A stretch of 64,000 bases of DNA from Lacticaseibacillus zhaodongensis (lineage in GTDB: Bacteria > Bacillota > Bacilli > Lactobacillales > Lactobacillaceae): positions 62,001-126,000 of the forward strand of contig NZ_BLBG01000003.1 of the NCBI RefSeq assembly GCF_009687905.1, read 5' to 3'. A program made the position numbers and the translations under genes. The notes beneath the pieces were generated by a model that saw only the letters and a program-made list of their open reading frames with translations, had not been told where the DNA came from and made no database searches. Of the stretch, positions 18,900 through 26,993 are shown one piece after another. The stretch's first letter is position 1. Each line of letters opens with the position of its first letter.

Positions 18900-19567
18900 G
18901 TCGGCGAATCAACCTGATGGTCGGTGGGCCCACCGCCAATTTACCTGCAGATTGGCAGCAAGCGCCAGGGGAATGGGCTGCCGCCGACCGGGGAACTTTA
19001 GAACTAGAACGGGCGGGCATCAACATGCTCTTTAGCGTTGGTGACTATGATTCACTGACTGAAAACGAGTTTGCACAGTTGTACGAGGCGGGTCTGACGG
19101 GCGAACAATTTCCATCCGAAAAGGACTACACCGACACACAATTGGCTGCCCGCGCAGCTTTCGTGCATTACGGTGCAGATGAACTATACATTTATGCCGC
19201 AACAGGTGGCCGTTTGGACCACGAACTCGCGAATATTTTGTTGCCGACCGACAAAATGTTTCGGGCGTACACCGAGCGGATTCATCTTGTTGATCGGGTG
19301 AATCTCTTCGATTACCTCACTCCGGGTACACACACGATCGCTGCTAATGCGAATTATCCCTATTTTGGGGTCATTCCTTTGACTGCGGTTGATGATTTGA
19401 ATATCAGTGGCGCCAAGTACCCCTTGGCACACTGGTCAACTGCCGTTCCGTTTAGCTGGGCTTCTAATGAATTTTTAGGGGGCCAACCGGCGAGCGTATG
19501 TTTTGCGAGCGGAGTGGTTGCAATTAATTACAGTCGTGACTACAGAGGCCAGACAAAAGATAATTAA
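18896..19567 (+). CDS. thiN: Thiamine pyrophosphokinase
   Basis: Transfers pyrophosphate from ATP to thiamine to make the cofactor TDP. The family-specific motifs are present: the Asp-rich VGDYDSLTENE, EKDYTDTQLAARAA, and ATGGRLDHELANILL. Length 223 is standard. Its ATG overlaps the rpe stop by four bases. It ends the + strand run before a convergent gap containing a very long hairpin and the repeat array. Confidence 0.95.
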   Translation: MSRRINLMVGGPTANLPADWQQAPGEWAAADRGTLELERAGINMLFSVGDYDSLTENEFAQLYEAGLTGEQFPSEKDYTDTQLAARAAFVHYGADELYIYAATGGRLDHELANILLPTDKMFRAYTERIHLVDRVNLFDYLTPGTHTIAANANYPYFGVIPLTAVDDLNISGAKYPLAHWSTAVPFSWASNEFLGGQPASVCFASGVVAINYSRDYRGQTKDN

Positions 19568-19571
19568 ACGC

Positions 19572-19627
19572 AAATACCAAAACGGGCTGCTAGCATTAAT
19601 TATGCTGGTAGCCCGTTTTGGTATTTA
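19572..19627 (+). terminator. Very long hairpin after thiN
   Basis: Arms of about 26 bases (19572-19597 and 19601-19626) pair almost perfectly around CGGGCT/AGCCCG with an AATT-type loop. The sequence is followed by TAGAG, not a T tract, although the arm itself ends in ATTT. It may act as a terminator or a 3'-end stabiliser. Confidence 0.65.
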
Positions 19628-19647
19628 GAGTATGCTGATAGGTATCG

Positions 19648-19766
19648 TAGTCGAGCTGCACCCCGCAGAAACTTGCGCTTTGCCCACTCTGTCATAAATG
19701 CTTAAGCCCGTGCATTTCTGCCAGAGCATGCAAATGCTCAGTTTCTGACCGCGGGGCTCCGCTCTG
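19648..19766. repeat. Structured repeat unit A
   Basis: Starts TAGTCGAGCTGC and ends CTCCGCTCTGTG. Nested helices: CCCCGC/GCGGGG, AGAAACT/AGTTTCT, TTTGC/GCAAA, CTCTG/CAGAG and ATGC/GCAT, making one long imperfect hairpin. It differs from unit D by a single base over ~120 bp. Confidence 0.9.
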
Positions 19767-19771
19767 TGTCA

Positions 19772-19893
19772 TAGTCGAGCTGCGCCATCCTGCTCCTTCC
19801 GCTCAAAATGACTTAGGCCTTGACGAGAAGAGCATTCGTCAAAACCCAAGTCACCTTGATGCTCAGGAGCAACCCGGGTGGCTCCGCTCTGTT
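19772..19893. repeat. Structured repeat unit B
   Basis: Shares only the ends TAGTCGAGCTGC and CTCCGCTCTGT with the other units. Inside, different sequence folds the same way: GCCA/TGGC, TGCTCC/GGAGCA, TCAA/TTGA, TGACTT/AAGTCA and TTGACGA/TCGTCAA. Confidence 0.85.
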
Positions 19894-19896
19894 TCA

Positions 19897-20067
19897 TAGT
19901 CGAGCTGCGTGGGACTGCCTCTTGAACTTTTGCAACTTGTTGCCATTAGTTCAAAGGACAACGTAGTGAAGCCTGCGCTTTGCACACTCCGGTAGTAATG
20001 CCAAAGCCCAGGCATTCCTCCTGGAGTACGCAAATGCTCAGCTTCAAACCGTCCCACTCCGCTCTGT
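19897..20067. repeat. Structured repeat unit C
   Basis: Same ends as the other units. Outer helix GTGGGAC/GTCCCAC and inner TGAAGC/GCTTCA, TTTGC/GCAAA, ACTCC/GGAGT, ATGCC/GGCAT correspond to helices in units A and D but with paired base changes. An extra side hairpin TTGAAC/GTTCAA is inserted, making this unit longer (~171 bp). Confidence 0.87.
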
Positions 20068-20071
20068 GTCA

Positions 20072-20192
20072 TAGTCGAGCTGCACCCCGCAGAAACTTGC
20101 GCTTTGCCCACTCTGTCATAAATGCTTAAGCCCGTGCATTTCTGCCAGAGTATGCAAATGCTCAGTTTCTGACCGCGGGGCTCCGCTCTGTG
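20072..20192. repeat. Structured repeat unit D
   Basis: Nearly identical copy of unit A (one C-to-T change in the CAGAG-CATG region), directly abutting the rpmB terminator. Confidence 0.9.
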
Positions 20193-20194
20193 CA

Positions 20195-20235
20195 AAAAAA
20201 TAGAACGCCCAGCAGTTAACTGCTGAACGTTCTAC
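20195..20235 (-). terminator. Intrinsic terminator of rpmB
   Basis: On the - strand AGAACG-TT-CAGCAGT pairs with ACTGCTG-GG-CGTTCT and is followed by ATTTTTTT, a classic rho-independent terminator just after the rpmB stop. Confidence 0.88.
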
Positions 20236-20245
20236 AGGTTGCGTC

Positions 20246-20431
20246 TTAAACGCGGGTAACTTTACCTGATTTAAGTGCACGAGCGGAAACCCACACGCGC
20301 TTTGGCTTGCCATCCACCAAGATGCGAACCTTCTGCAGGTTAGCCTTCCAAGTACGGCGAGAGCTGTTCAAAGCGTGAGAACGCTTGTTGCCGAAAGTGG
20401 TGTGGCGCCCAGTAATTACGTCTACTGCCAA
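20246..20431 (-). CDS. rpmB: 50S ribosomal protein L28
   Basis: Large-subunit ribosomal protein, 61 residues. The sequence has the L28 pattern: [31 protein letters not shown] and the basic C-terminal [15 protein letters not shown]. No zinc-binding cysteines are present, so it is the Cys-minus form. On the - strand the ATG follows GGAGGTCAT. It is transcribed opposite to its neighbours with its own terminator, the same thiN-rpmB-yloU arrangement as in Bacillus. Confidence 0.96.
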   Translation of the reverse strand: MAVDVITGRHTTFGNKRSHALNSSRRTWKANLQKVRILVDGKPKRVWVSARALKSGKVTRV

Positions 20432-20535
20432 AAGTATGACCTCCTTGCTGATTCAAGTTTTTTACTCGAATTAATCACCTGACCAATTTATCACAGGCAT
20501 TGGGGCAATGCAAGAGTTTTGCAAAGTAAAATTCC

Positions 20536-20563
20536 TTGACACTGCTTTTGCAACCGGTAAAAT
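20536..20563 (+). promoter_or_regulatory. Probable promoter upstream of yloU-fakA
   Basis: TTGACA (20536-20541), 16-bp spacer, TAAAAT (20558-20563). It leaves a leader of about 125 bases before yloU. A second extended -10-like TGCTAAACT is at 20650-20658. Confidence 0.55.
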
Positions 20564-20695
20564 TGGCACATAGTCTAGTTAACGTCTGTGGCGAAAGGGC
20601 AGGGGTTACGTCTGTCAATGGCACGGTAGTTCCTTTAACACCGCGGCTATGCTAAACTGTCATAGAAGCTACACACACTTTTGAGGAGGTATATT

Positions 20696-21058
20696 ATGGC
20701 TGTCAAAATTAAGACCAAGTACGGGATCATTGACATAGATAACTCTGTAATTGCGACCGTGGTTGGTGGTGCCGCTACGGATATCTACGGCATTGTGGGT
20801 ATGGCGAGCAAGAATCAGATCCGCGACAACCTCAGCACCATTCTCAACCGCGAAAATTACGCGCGGGGTGTGGTTGTGCGCCAGGAAGACAACGGCGTTA
20901 ACATTGAAGTAAATATTATCGTTGGTTACGGGACCAAGATTTCTGAGGTCTGCCGCAACGTCCAAGCTAAGGTTAAGTACAATCTTGAAACGATGCTCGG
21001 ACTAACCGCGAATGCCGTGACAGTAATCGTCCAGGGCGTTCGGGTCATCGGCGAATAG
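20696..21058 (+). CDS. yloU: Asp23/Gls24-family protein YloU
   Basis: Second DUF322/Asp23 family member in the window, 120 residues. It starts MAVKIKTKYG and contains the family core with VVGGAATDIYGIVGMASK and VNIEVNIIVGYGTKISEVC. The ATG at 20696 is five bases after GAGGAGGT, better than an upstream in-frame start at 20681. It lies directly upstream of fakA, as in most Firmicutes. Its function is not settled; family members are tied to envelope homeostasis. Confidence 0.92.
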   Translation: MAVKIKTKYGIIDIDNSVIATVVGGAATDIYGIVGMASKNQIRDNLSTILNRENYARGVVVRQEDNGVNIEVNIIVGYGTKISEVCRNVQAKVKYNLETMLGLTANAVTVIVQGVRVIGE

Positions 21059-21092
21059 TTGGTATGCGCTGGTGCATTAGGAGGTTTGATTT

Positions 21093-22763
21093 TTGAAAGT
21101 TACAGAAATTACCGCTAAAGAGTTCCAAAATATGATTCGTGCCGCTGCGCACCGGATCAGCAAGAATGCCGAGTTTGTTAATTCACTGAATGTTTTTCCA
21201 GTTCCCGATGGGGATACCGGTACTAACATGAATTTGACCTTTCAGAGCGGCGCTAAAGCCGTACTTGAGAGTGATTCACAGAGTGTTGGCGAATTGGCCC
21301 AGAAGCTGGGTAAAGGCCTGCTGATGGGTGCGCGTGGTAACTCTGGGGTCATCAGTTCCCAGCTCTTCCGCGGTTTTGCCAAGAACGTTGAAAAGAAACA
21401 GTCATTAACCGCTTCTGATCTGGCCGCCGCTTTTGCAGCAGGGGTTGAGACGGCATATAGTGCCGTGATGAAGCCCGTTGAGGGGACCATTTTGACCGTT
21501 GCCCGTGAAGCTGCTAAGGCTGCCCTTAAGGAAGCTAAGGGTACCGATGACGCGGGGGTAGTTATGACTACTACCGTTGAAGCTGCGCGGCGCGCGCTTG
21601 CCAAGACACCAGACCTGTTGCCAGTCTTGAAGCAGGTTGGTGTGGTTGATTCCGGTGGTCAGGGTTTGACCTTCCTCTATGAAGGCTTCATGGAAGCTCT
21701 CACTGGTGAAACTAGTGATGCGGCCTACGTACCGAACGATGGCGAAATGAACGAGATGATCAACGCCACGCACCACCAGGATGCCCAGATTCAGCTCAAC
21801 CCTGACGATATTGTCTACGGTTACTGTACCGAAATGATGGTCGGACTTGGTAAAGGCGAGGACAACCAAGAGTTTAACTACGATGAGTTCCGCCAGTACC
21901 TGAGTGGTTACGGTGACTCCCTACTAGTCATTGCTGATGATGAAGTCGTGAAGGTGCACGTGCACACTGAACACCCGGGGACGGTTTTCCGTTACGGTCA
22001 GCAGTTCGGGACGCTCGACAAAATTAAGATTGATAACATGCGCCTGCAACACGAAAGTATCATCGAGCGCGATACTGAGTCCGACGATAACGACCCTAAG
22101 CCACTCGCTGACTTTGGCGTTGTTACAATCTGCAGTGGTAATGGTCTCGCTGAGCTCTTCAAGAGCCTGGGTGTCACCTACGTGCTGAGTGGTGGTCAGA
22201 CCATGAATCCAAGTACTAATGATATCCTTGATGCGATCAAGGCTGCTCACGCCAAGAAGGTCATTGTGTTGCCAAACAACTCCAACATCTTCATGGCGGC
22301 GGATGCTGCGGCCAAAGAAGCACCAGTTGACGTTGCAATCGTTAAGAGCCGCACAATCAATCAGGGGCTCACGAGCATGCTCTCATACAATCCTGAGCGC
22401 AGTCTCGCCGAGAACGCAGCGGAGATGTCCGAAGCTTTGAGTAATGTTGTTTCTGGTCAGGTTACCCAGTCCATTCGGAACAGCACCATTGACGGGCTCG
22501 AGATTCACGAGGACGACTGGATCGGTTTGATTGATGGTGATATCAAGATCGCCGAGGCCGACCGTTTTGAAGCTACGACTAAGATGATCGACGCCATGCT
22601 TGATGAAGATTCCGAAATTGTGACTTTGATTTACGGGGTTGACGGCAGTGAAGATGAAGCCAAGCAGATCGGCAATGCGGTCACAGCGGACAATCCGGAC
22701 ATCGAAATCGAAATTCACGAAGGGGACCAGCCCCTGTATCCATACATCGTATCTGTTGAGTAA
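21093..22763 (+). CDS. fakA: Fatty acid kinase catalytic subunit FakA (YloV)
   Basis: DhaL-like kinase that phosphorylates fatty acids bound to FakB, feeding PlsX/PlsY phospholipid synthesis from exogenous fatty acids. The N-terminal DhaL domain shows NVFPVPDGDTGTNM, LLMGARGNSGVISSQLFRG and KPVEGTILTV. A middle linker and a DegV-like C-terminal domain (residues ~330-556) follow. It starts at TTG 21093 after AGGAGG. No FakB is in the window. The nearby plsX and acpP fit the same lipid pathway. Confidence 0.93.
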   Translation: MKVTEITAKEFQNMIRAAAHRISKNAEFVNSLNVFPVPDGDTGTNMNLTFQSGAKAVLESDSQSVGELAQKLGKGLLMGARGNSGVISSQLFRGFAKNVEKKQSLTASDLAAAFAAGVETAYSAVMKPVEGTILTVAREAAKAALKEAKGTDDAGVVMTTTVEAARRALAKTPDLLPVLKQVGVVDSGGQGLTFLYEGFMEALTGETSDAAYVPNDGEMNEMINATHHQDAQIQLNPDDIVYGYCTEMMVGLGKGEDNQEFNYDEFRQYLSGYGDSLLVIADDEVVKVHVHTEHPGTVFRYGQQFGTLDKIKIDNMRLQHESIIERDTESDDNDPKPLADFGVVTICSGNGLAELFKSLGVTYVLSGGQTMNPSTNDILDAIKAAHAKKVIVLPNNSNIFMAADAAAKEAPVDVAIVKSRTINQGLTSMLSYNPERSLAENAAEMSEALSNVVSGQVTQSIRNSTIDGLEIHEDDWIGLIDGDIKIAEADRFEATTKMIDAMLDEDSEIVTLIYGVDGSEDEAKQIGNAVTADNPDIEIEIHEGDQPLYPYIVSVE

Positions 22764-22782
22764 TTGCGGGAGGTGAGCAGTA

Positions 22783-24822
22783 GTGGCATTAAGTGATTCA
22801 GTAGCCGTGCTCGGTGGGGTTGGCGCTAAGCGTCAAGAAGCCCTCGCCGAACTGGGAATCAAAACAATTGCCGACCTGCTCTTTTACTTTCCCTACCGCT
22901 ACGATGATTTGAAAGAACGCGATCTGCAGACAGCTGTAGATGGCGAAAAGATCACTATCAAGGGGACGGTTGTGTCCGCTCCCGTCGTGAGCCGGTTTGG
23001 CGCACGCAAAACTCGGGTCAACATCCGGCTGCGTGTCGAGCACGCGGTTGTGATGGTGACTTTCTTTAATCAGCCGTGGCTCAAGGACCGGTTTCATGAG
23101 GATCAAGAGGCGGCCGTTTACGGTAAGTGGGACGCCAATCGCTCCGCAATGACGGGGATGCGGGTTCTGGCCACTCAGGATGAGGACACCCCGAGTTTGG
23201 CCGCTATTTACCCGCTAAGCAAAAGTGTGCACCAGAAGTTTCTGATGGACCTGATCAAGGAGGCCTACGAGCGGGATGGTGCTTCTATTCAGTCTGTTGT
23301 TCCGGAAGCAATTCGCACCCGCTTGCGCCTGCTGGACGACCGGACGCTGGTGCAATGGATGCACTTTCCGGAGACCGCGGAGCAGGCGACTGCCGGCCGC
23401 CGCAGCGCGATTTTTCGGGAGTTCTTCCTCTTTGAAGCCCGGCTGCAGCAAATGAAAGCCCATGCGGCCGCCCCAGCTGCAGGATTGAGAATTCCCTTTG
23501 ATAATCAGGCGGTACGGGCGTTTGTTGGCCAGCTGCCTTACGAGTTGACCAATGCGCAGAAACGTGTGGTCAACGAAATCTGCGCCGATATGCGCAGTCC
23601 GAAGCACATGAACCGATTACTGCAAGGGGATGTTGGTAGTGGGAAGACCGCTGTCGCTGCCATTTGTATGTATGCTGCTGTCACCGCGCACTTCCAGGCC
23701 GCGCTCATGGTGCCGACCGAAGTGCTTGCAGAGCAGCATTACGCAAAGCTAAGTAAGTTGTTCGCACCGTTGCCTGTGCACGTTGCCTTACTCACTAGTG
23801 CCACCAAGCCGGCTGCTAAGCGCGAGATTCTTGAAGAACTACGGACTGGCGAGATCGACATCGTAATCGGTACGCACGCCTTGATTCAAAAGGATGTTGA
23901 CTTCGCGGCACTCGGCTTGGCCATCATTGATGAGCAACACCGGTTCGGTGTTACCCAGCGGGAGATCCTGCGTAGTAAGGGTCTGAAACCAGACGTGCTC
24001 GCCATGACTGCCACGCCGATTCCGCGCACGTTGGCCATTACCGCGTACGGTGAGATGGATGTGTCGACCATTGACGAGCTACCAGCAGGCCGCCAGCCGA
24101 TCAGTACCTACTGGCTGCGTAAAAATGAGCTGGGGCGGGTTGTCGACCGGATGCGGGCTGAAATTGCCAAGGGCGGACAGTGTTTTGTCATCACGCCGCT
24201 GATTGCGGAGTCTGAAAAGATGGACCTCCAGAATGCGGAGAGCGTATTCGCGGACATGCAGGAGCGGCTCGGACCAAATATTAAGGTCAGCCTGCTTCAC
24301 GGCCAGATGAAGAACGAGGAAAAGACCGCCATCATGCATGATTTTGAGGCCGGTAAAACGCAAGTCCTTGTTTCGACGACGGTTGTCGAAGTCGGAGTCG
24401 ACGTACCCAACGCGACCATGATGGTGATTCTGGATGCCGATCGTTTCGGCTTGGCCCAGTTGCACCAGCTGCGCGGACGCGTTGGCCGGGGCAATATGGC
24501 GGCCACCTGCTTTTTGGTTGCCGATCCCAGCACCGAGCAAGGGATTAGCCGGATGGAGGTCATGACCAGTACTACCGATGGCTTCGTGGTCGCGCAAAAG
24601 GATCTGGAGCTGCGGGGTCAAGGTGACATTTTTGGCGCAAAGCAGTCTGGCATGCCGGACTTTCGACTTGGTGATCCAGTCGGGGACTTTAACATTCTGG
24701 ACACGGCACAGCGCTGTGCTGCCAGTTTGTTTAACCGCGATCCGGAGCTGCAGGAGTCAGAGCACCAAGAACTCAAACGCGTTTTGCAGCGGGCAGCCGT
24801 TGCGGCGGGTAGTCTTAACTAA
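22783..24822 (+). CDS. recG: ATP-dependent DNA helicase RecG
   Basis: Branch-migrating helicase for stalled forks and Holliday junctions. The N-terminal wedge/OB domain (~1-200) precedes helicase motifs: Walker A LLQGDVGSGKTAVAA (~residues 280-294), DEQH box AIIDEQHRFGV, ATPIPRTL, VSTTVVEVGVDVPNAT and HQLRGRVGRG. The GTG start at 22783 follows GGGAGGTGA. Length 679 is standard. It sits between fakA and plsX, the conserved order. Confidence 0.97.
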   Translation: MALSDSVAVLGGVGAKRQEALAELGIKTIADLLFYFPYRYDDLKERDLQTAVDGEKITIKGTVVSAPVVSRFGARKTRVNIRLRVEHAVVMVTFFNQPWLKDRFHEDQEAAVYGKWDANRSAMTGMRVLATQDEDTPSLAAIYPLSKSVHQKFLMDLIKEAYERDGASIQSVVPEAIRTRLRLLDDRTLVQWMHFPETAEQATAGRRSAIFREFFLFEARLQQMKAHAAAPAAGLRIPFDNQAVRAFVGQLPYELTNAQKRVVNEICADMRSPKHMNRLLQGDVGSGKTAVAAICMYAAVTAHFQAALMVPTEVLAEQHYAKLSKLFAPLPVHVALLTSATKPAAKREILEELRTGEIDIVIGTHALIQKDVDFAALGLAIIDEQHRFGVTQREILRSKGLKPDVLAMTATPIPRTLAITAYGEMDVSTIDELPAGRQPISTYWLRKNELGRVVDRMRAEIAKGGQCFVITPLIAESEKMDLQNAESVFADMQERLGPNIKVSLLHGQMKNEEKTAIMHDFEAGKTQVLVSTTVVEVGVDVPNATMMVILDADRFGLAQLHQLRGRVGRGNMAATCFLVADPSTEQGISRMEVMTSTTDGFVVAQKDLELRGQGDIFGAKQSGMPDFRLGDPVGDFNILDTAQRCAASLFNRDPELQESEHQELKRVLQRAAVAAGSLN

Positions 24823-24870
24823 ACTGAGAAGCACGGGCAGCATTTTGCCGGAGCTACTAGGAGGAAAATT

Positions 24871-25893
24871 GTGAGAATTGCAGTTGACGCAATGGGCGGC
24901 GATGACGCCCCTAAGGTTGTTATTGAAGGTGTCGAACGGGCCCGGGACGAACGGCCAGAAATCGAGTTCACTCTCTATGGTGACGAGAATCAAATCAAGC
25001 CGCTTCTGAAGAGTGACGAGCGCATCTCCATCGTGCACACCACCGAACAAATCGAGGGTGACGAGCACCCAGTTAAGGCCATCCGTAGCAAGAAGCAGGC
25101 ATCGATGGTACTGGCAGCGCAGGCGGTCAAGAAGGGTGAGGCCGATGCTTTGTTCTCACTGGGCAGCACTGGTGCACTTCTTGCGGCGGGACTGTTCATT
25201 GTCGGCCGCATCAAGGGTGTTGACCGGCCAGGCCTGATGCCGAGCATGCCGTCAATCAAGTCCGACAAGGGTTTTGTGATGTTGGACGTTGGTGCTAACG
25301 CTGACAACCGGCCTCAGCAGCTCCTGCAGTATGCCATCATGGGCAACTTCTACGCCCGCGATGTCCGTGGTTTTGATAACCCGCGGATCGGCCTTCTGAA
25401 CAACGGTACCGAGGCGACTAAGGGTGATGAACTTCACCAGGAAGCATACAAACTGCTCGCTGCAGATTCCAACTTGAACTTTATTGGGAACGTCGAGTCC
25501 AGCACCTTGCTTGAAGGGGGCGCTGACGTCGTGGTTACCGATGGCTTCACCGGGAACGCGGTTCTGAAGTCAATTGAGGGTACCTCGCACGCCCTCCTGC
25601 ATGAAATCAAGGGCATCATCATGGACGGTGGAATCAGTGCTAAGCTCGGCGGTGCGCTGCTGCAGGGCGGCATCAAGTCTGTCGTCAAGAAGTTTGATGC
25701 CTCCCGTTACGGTGGCGCCGTACTGCTAGGTCTCTCCGCACCCGTAATCAAGGCGCATGGTTCAGCCGACGCCCGCACGGTTTACTACACGGTGCTGCAA
25801 ATCGAGACGATGCTGCAGAAAAACACCGTCGGCAAGTTCATTGATTACTTCGCCGCCCACAATATCCGGGAGCAGGAAAATCAGCCTAAATAA
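24871..25893 (+). CDS. plsX: Phosphate acyltransferase PlsX
   Basis: Makes acyl-phosphate from acyl-ACP for PlsY, the first step of phospholipid synthesis. Signature stretches include [51 protein letters not shown] and [18 protein letters not shown]. Starts at GTG 24871 after AGGAGG; 340 residues is normal. The fapR, fabD and fabG neighbours of Bacillus are absent; acpP follows directly. Confidence 0.97.
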   Translation: MRIAVDAMGGDDAPKVVIEGVERARDERPEIEFTLYGDENQIKPLLKSDERISIVHTTEQIEGDEHPVKAIRSKKQASMVLAAQAVKKGEADALFSLGSTGALLAAGLFIVGRIKGVDRPGLMPSMPSIKSDKGFVMLDVGANADNRPQQLLQYAIMGNFYARDVRGFDNPRIGLLNNGTEATKGDELHQEAYKLLAADSNLNFIGNVESSTLLEGGADVVVTDGFTGNAVLKSIEGTSHALLHEIKGIIMDGGISAKLGGALLQGGIKSVVKKFDASRYGGAVLLGLSAPVIKAHGSADARTVYYTVLQIETMLQKNTVGKFIDYFAAHNIREQENQPK

Positions 25894-25973
25894 GGCGCTT
25901 GTCACATTTTAGTGGTGACAAAAGCCGAAATAAAGGCTATATTGAATCGGGATTTGAATTAAGGAGGATCATC

Positions 25974-26216
25974 GTGAGCGAACAAGAAATTTTCGACAAA
26001 ATCTCTGCAATTTTGCAGGATCACTTCCAGTTGGATGCGAGTCAAGTTAACAAGGATTTGAACTTCAAGAAGGACTTGGACGCCGATTCAATCGACATCG
26101 TGGAGTTTGTGCTTGAGCTTGAAGATACCTTCAACGCTGAGATTCCCGATGAGGATGCAGAAAACATCCAGACGGTTGGGGATGCGGTGGCTTACATCGC
26201 CGCCCACCAGAAATAA
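25974..26216 (+). CDS. acpP: Acyl carrier protein
   Basis: 80-residue acidic carrier protein. The phosphopantetheine Ser is in DLDADSIDIVEFVLELED (~residue 40), with a Ser-Ile in place of the common Ser-Leu. GTG 25974 follows AAGGAGG by six bases; an open frame reaching to 25899 lacks a binding site and is not used. Pairs with plsX in acyl-phosphate formation. Followed by a terminator. Confidence 0.94.
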   Translation: MSEQEIFDKISAILQDHFQLDASQVNKDLNFKKDLDADSIDIVEFVLELEDTFNAEIPDEDAENIQTVGDAVAYIAAHQK

Positions 26217-26233
26217 TGACCAATGTTTTAAGC

Positions 26234-26268
26234 TAAATCGCCTGCGCATCTGCGTGGGTGATTTTTTG
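26234..26268 (+). terminator. Intrinsic terminator after acpP
   Basis: AAATCGCCTGCGCA / TGCGTGGGTGATTT stem followed by TTTT, ending the yloU-to-acpP transcript. Confidence 0.75.
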
Positions 26269-26282
26269 TACTCTTTGATGCC

Positions 26283-26345
26283 GGGTGGTAGGGGTAGCTA
26301 CTCCCGCTTCAGCACGGGGCTGCTCCATAGCTACCCCCACCGCCC
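26283..26345. repeat. 18-bp-arm inverted repeat
   Basis: GGGTGGTAGGGGTAGCTA and TAGCTACCCCCACCGCCC pair with two G-U-type differences around a 27-base loop. Confidence 0.7.
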
Positions 26346-26634
26346 TCTACATGGATGTCTTTAAGTTGGTTCAGCAAATATTGGAAATTTACGGTGATGG
26401 TGATTATGTTTTAGAGTTTTAAATCACCAATGTTCAGTAACTAGCAGTCGGTGTAGAAATGTAGCGGTCAAAAATCTCAATTGTCTTTTGAACTATGGTT
26501 GGCATCAACACGACCGCACAAATAACCCATTCACGACAATCCAACATCGACTAATAAAGTAACAACTGATGAGGTTCAAGCGAGTGATTATTAACCCACG
26601 AGGTAGGGCTGGGGGCGCCTCTTCTGGAGTGTAG

Positions 26635-26737
26635 TTGGCGGGAGTGACCATGCTGAAACGACTATTGGATGTGGTAGACTTGCGGGTCTTGCAAGGCTAC
26701 CACATCCAATAGTCGGGGATAGCGGAGAGACCGCCAA
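26635..26737. repeat. Nested long hairpin block
   Basis: A perfect 19-bp stem (26659-26677 with 26697-26715, CGACTATTGGATGTGGTAG) is capped by CTTGC/GCAAG and enclosed by TTGGCGG/CCGCCAA, so at least three coaxial helices form one long structure. Confidence 0.8.
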
Positions 26738-26754
26738 GTCAGATAAACAAACTA

Positions 26755-26905
26755 GTTGGGAGATTACCGGTGACCTTGCGAAAACACGGGCGGGCTCAGA
26801 GCTAAGGCGGAAGACTTGACCCGGGTTTGGTCAAGCCCGGAGCCGCGCCCCAGCATGCCTGTCTGTCACTGCCGCCAACGGAGTGGAGGAAGATGCGCTC
26901 CCAAC
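26755..26905. repeat. Multi-helix non-coding block upstream of rnc
   Basis: Four nested complementary pairs: GTTGGGAG/CTCCCAAC (26755-26762, 26898-26905), GTGAC/GTCAC (26770-26774, 26865-26869), GGGCGGGCTC with GAGCCGCGCCC (26788-26797, 26840-26850) and CTTGACC/GGTCAAG (26815-26821, 26829-26835). Confidence 0.65.
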
Positions 26906-26935
26906 CCGGCAGTTAATGCAACCGTAACTGCGCAT

Positions 26936-26965
26936 TCGACATTTGCCCCCCTGGCGCGGTACAAT
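26936..26965 (+). promoter_or_regulatory. Probable rnc-smc-ftsY promoter
   Basis: TCGACA (26936-26941), 18-bp spacer, TACAAT (26960-26965), 28 bp before the rnc start. Confidence 0.5.
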
Positions 26966-26993
26966 TAGGCTCAGACAATTAGGAGGTAATCAC

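Larger units (their letters stand above)
19568..20245. other. Gene-free convergent gap holding a hairpin and a four-unit repeat array
   Basis: This 678-bp space between thiN (+) and rpmB (-) contains the long hairpin at 19572-19627, four structured repeat units at 19648-20192 and the rpmB terminator at 20195-20235. An open frame of 110 codons across the units on the - strand is an accident of the repeats and has no ribosome binding site that I can see. Confidence 0.8.
26217..26993. other. 777-bp non-coding gap with nested hairpins
   Basis: No credible gene is visible on either strand. Besides the acpP terminator it contains three structured blocks: arms 26283-26300/26328-26345; arms 26659-26677/26697-26715 nested in 26635-26641/26731-26737; and a multi-helix block at 26755-26905. 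Between about 26350 and 26620 I see nothing I can name. The rnc promoter is at its right end. Confidence 0.75.

Noticed and set aside
19648-20192. CRISPR-like array
   Set aside because: Only four units of 120-171 bp, each a long hairpin with variable interior; no short repeat-spacer pattern and no cas genes.
19863-20313. Short - strand frames across the repeat units and rpmB
   Set aside because: They read through hairpin arms and the rpmB terminator; translated repeats have no start signals.
26217-26993. tRNA, tmRNA, RNase P RNA or T-box in the gap before rnc
   Set aside because: None of their conserved core sequences could be found by eye; only generic hairpins are seen.
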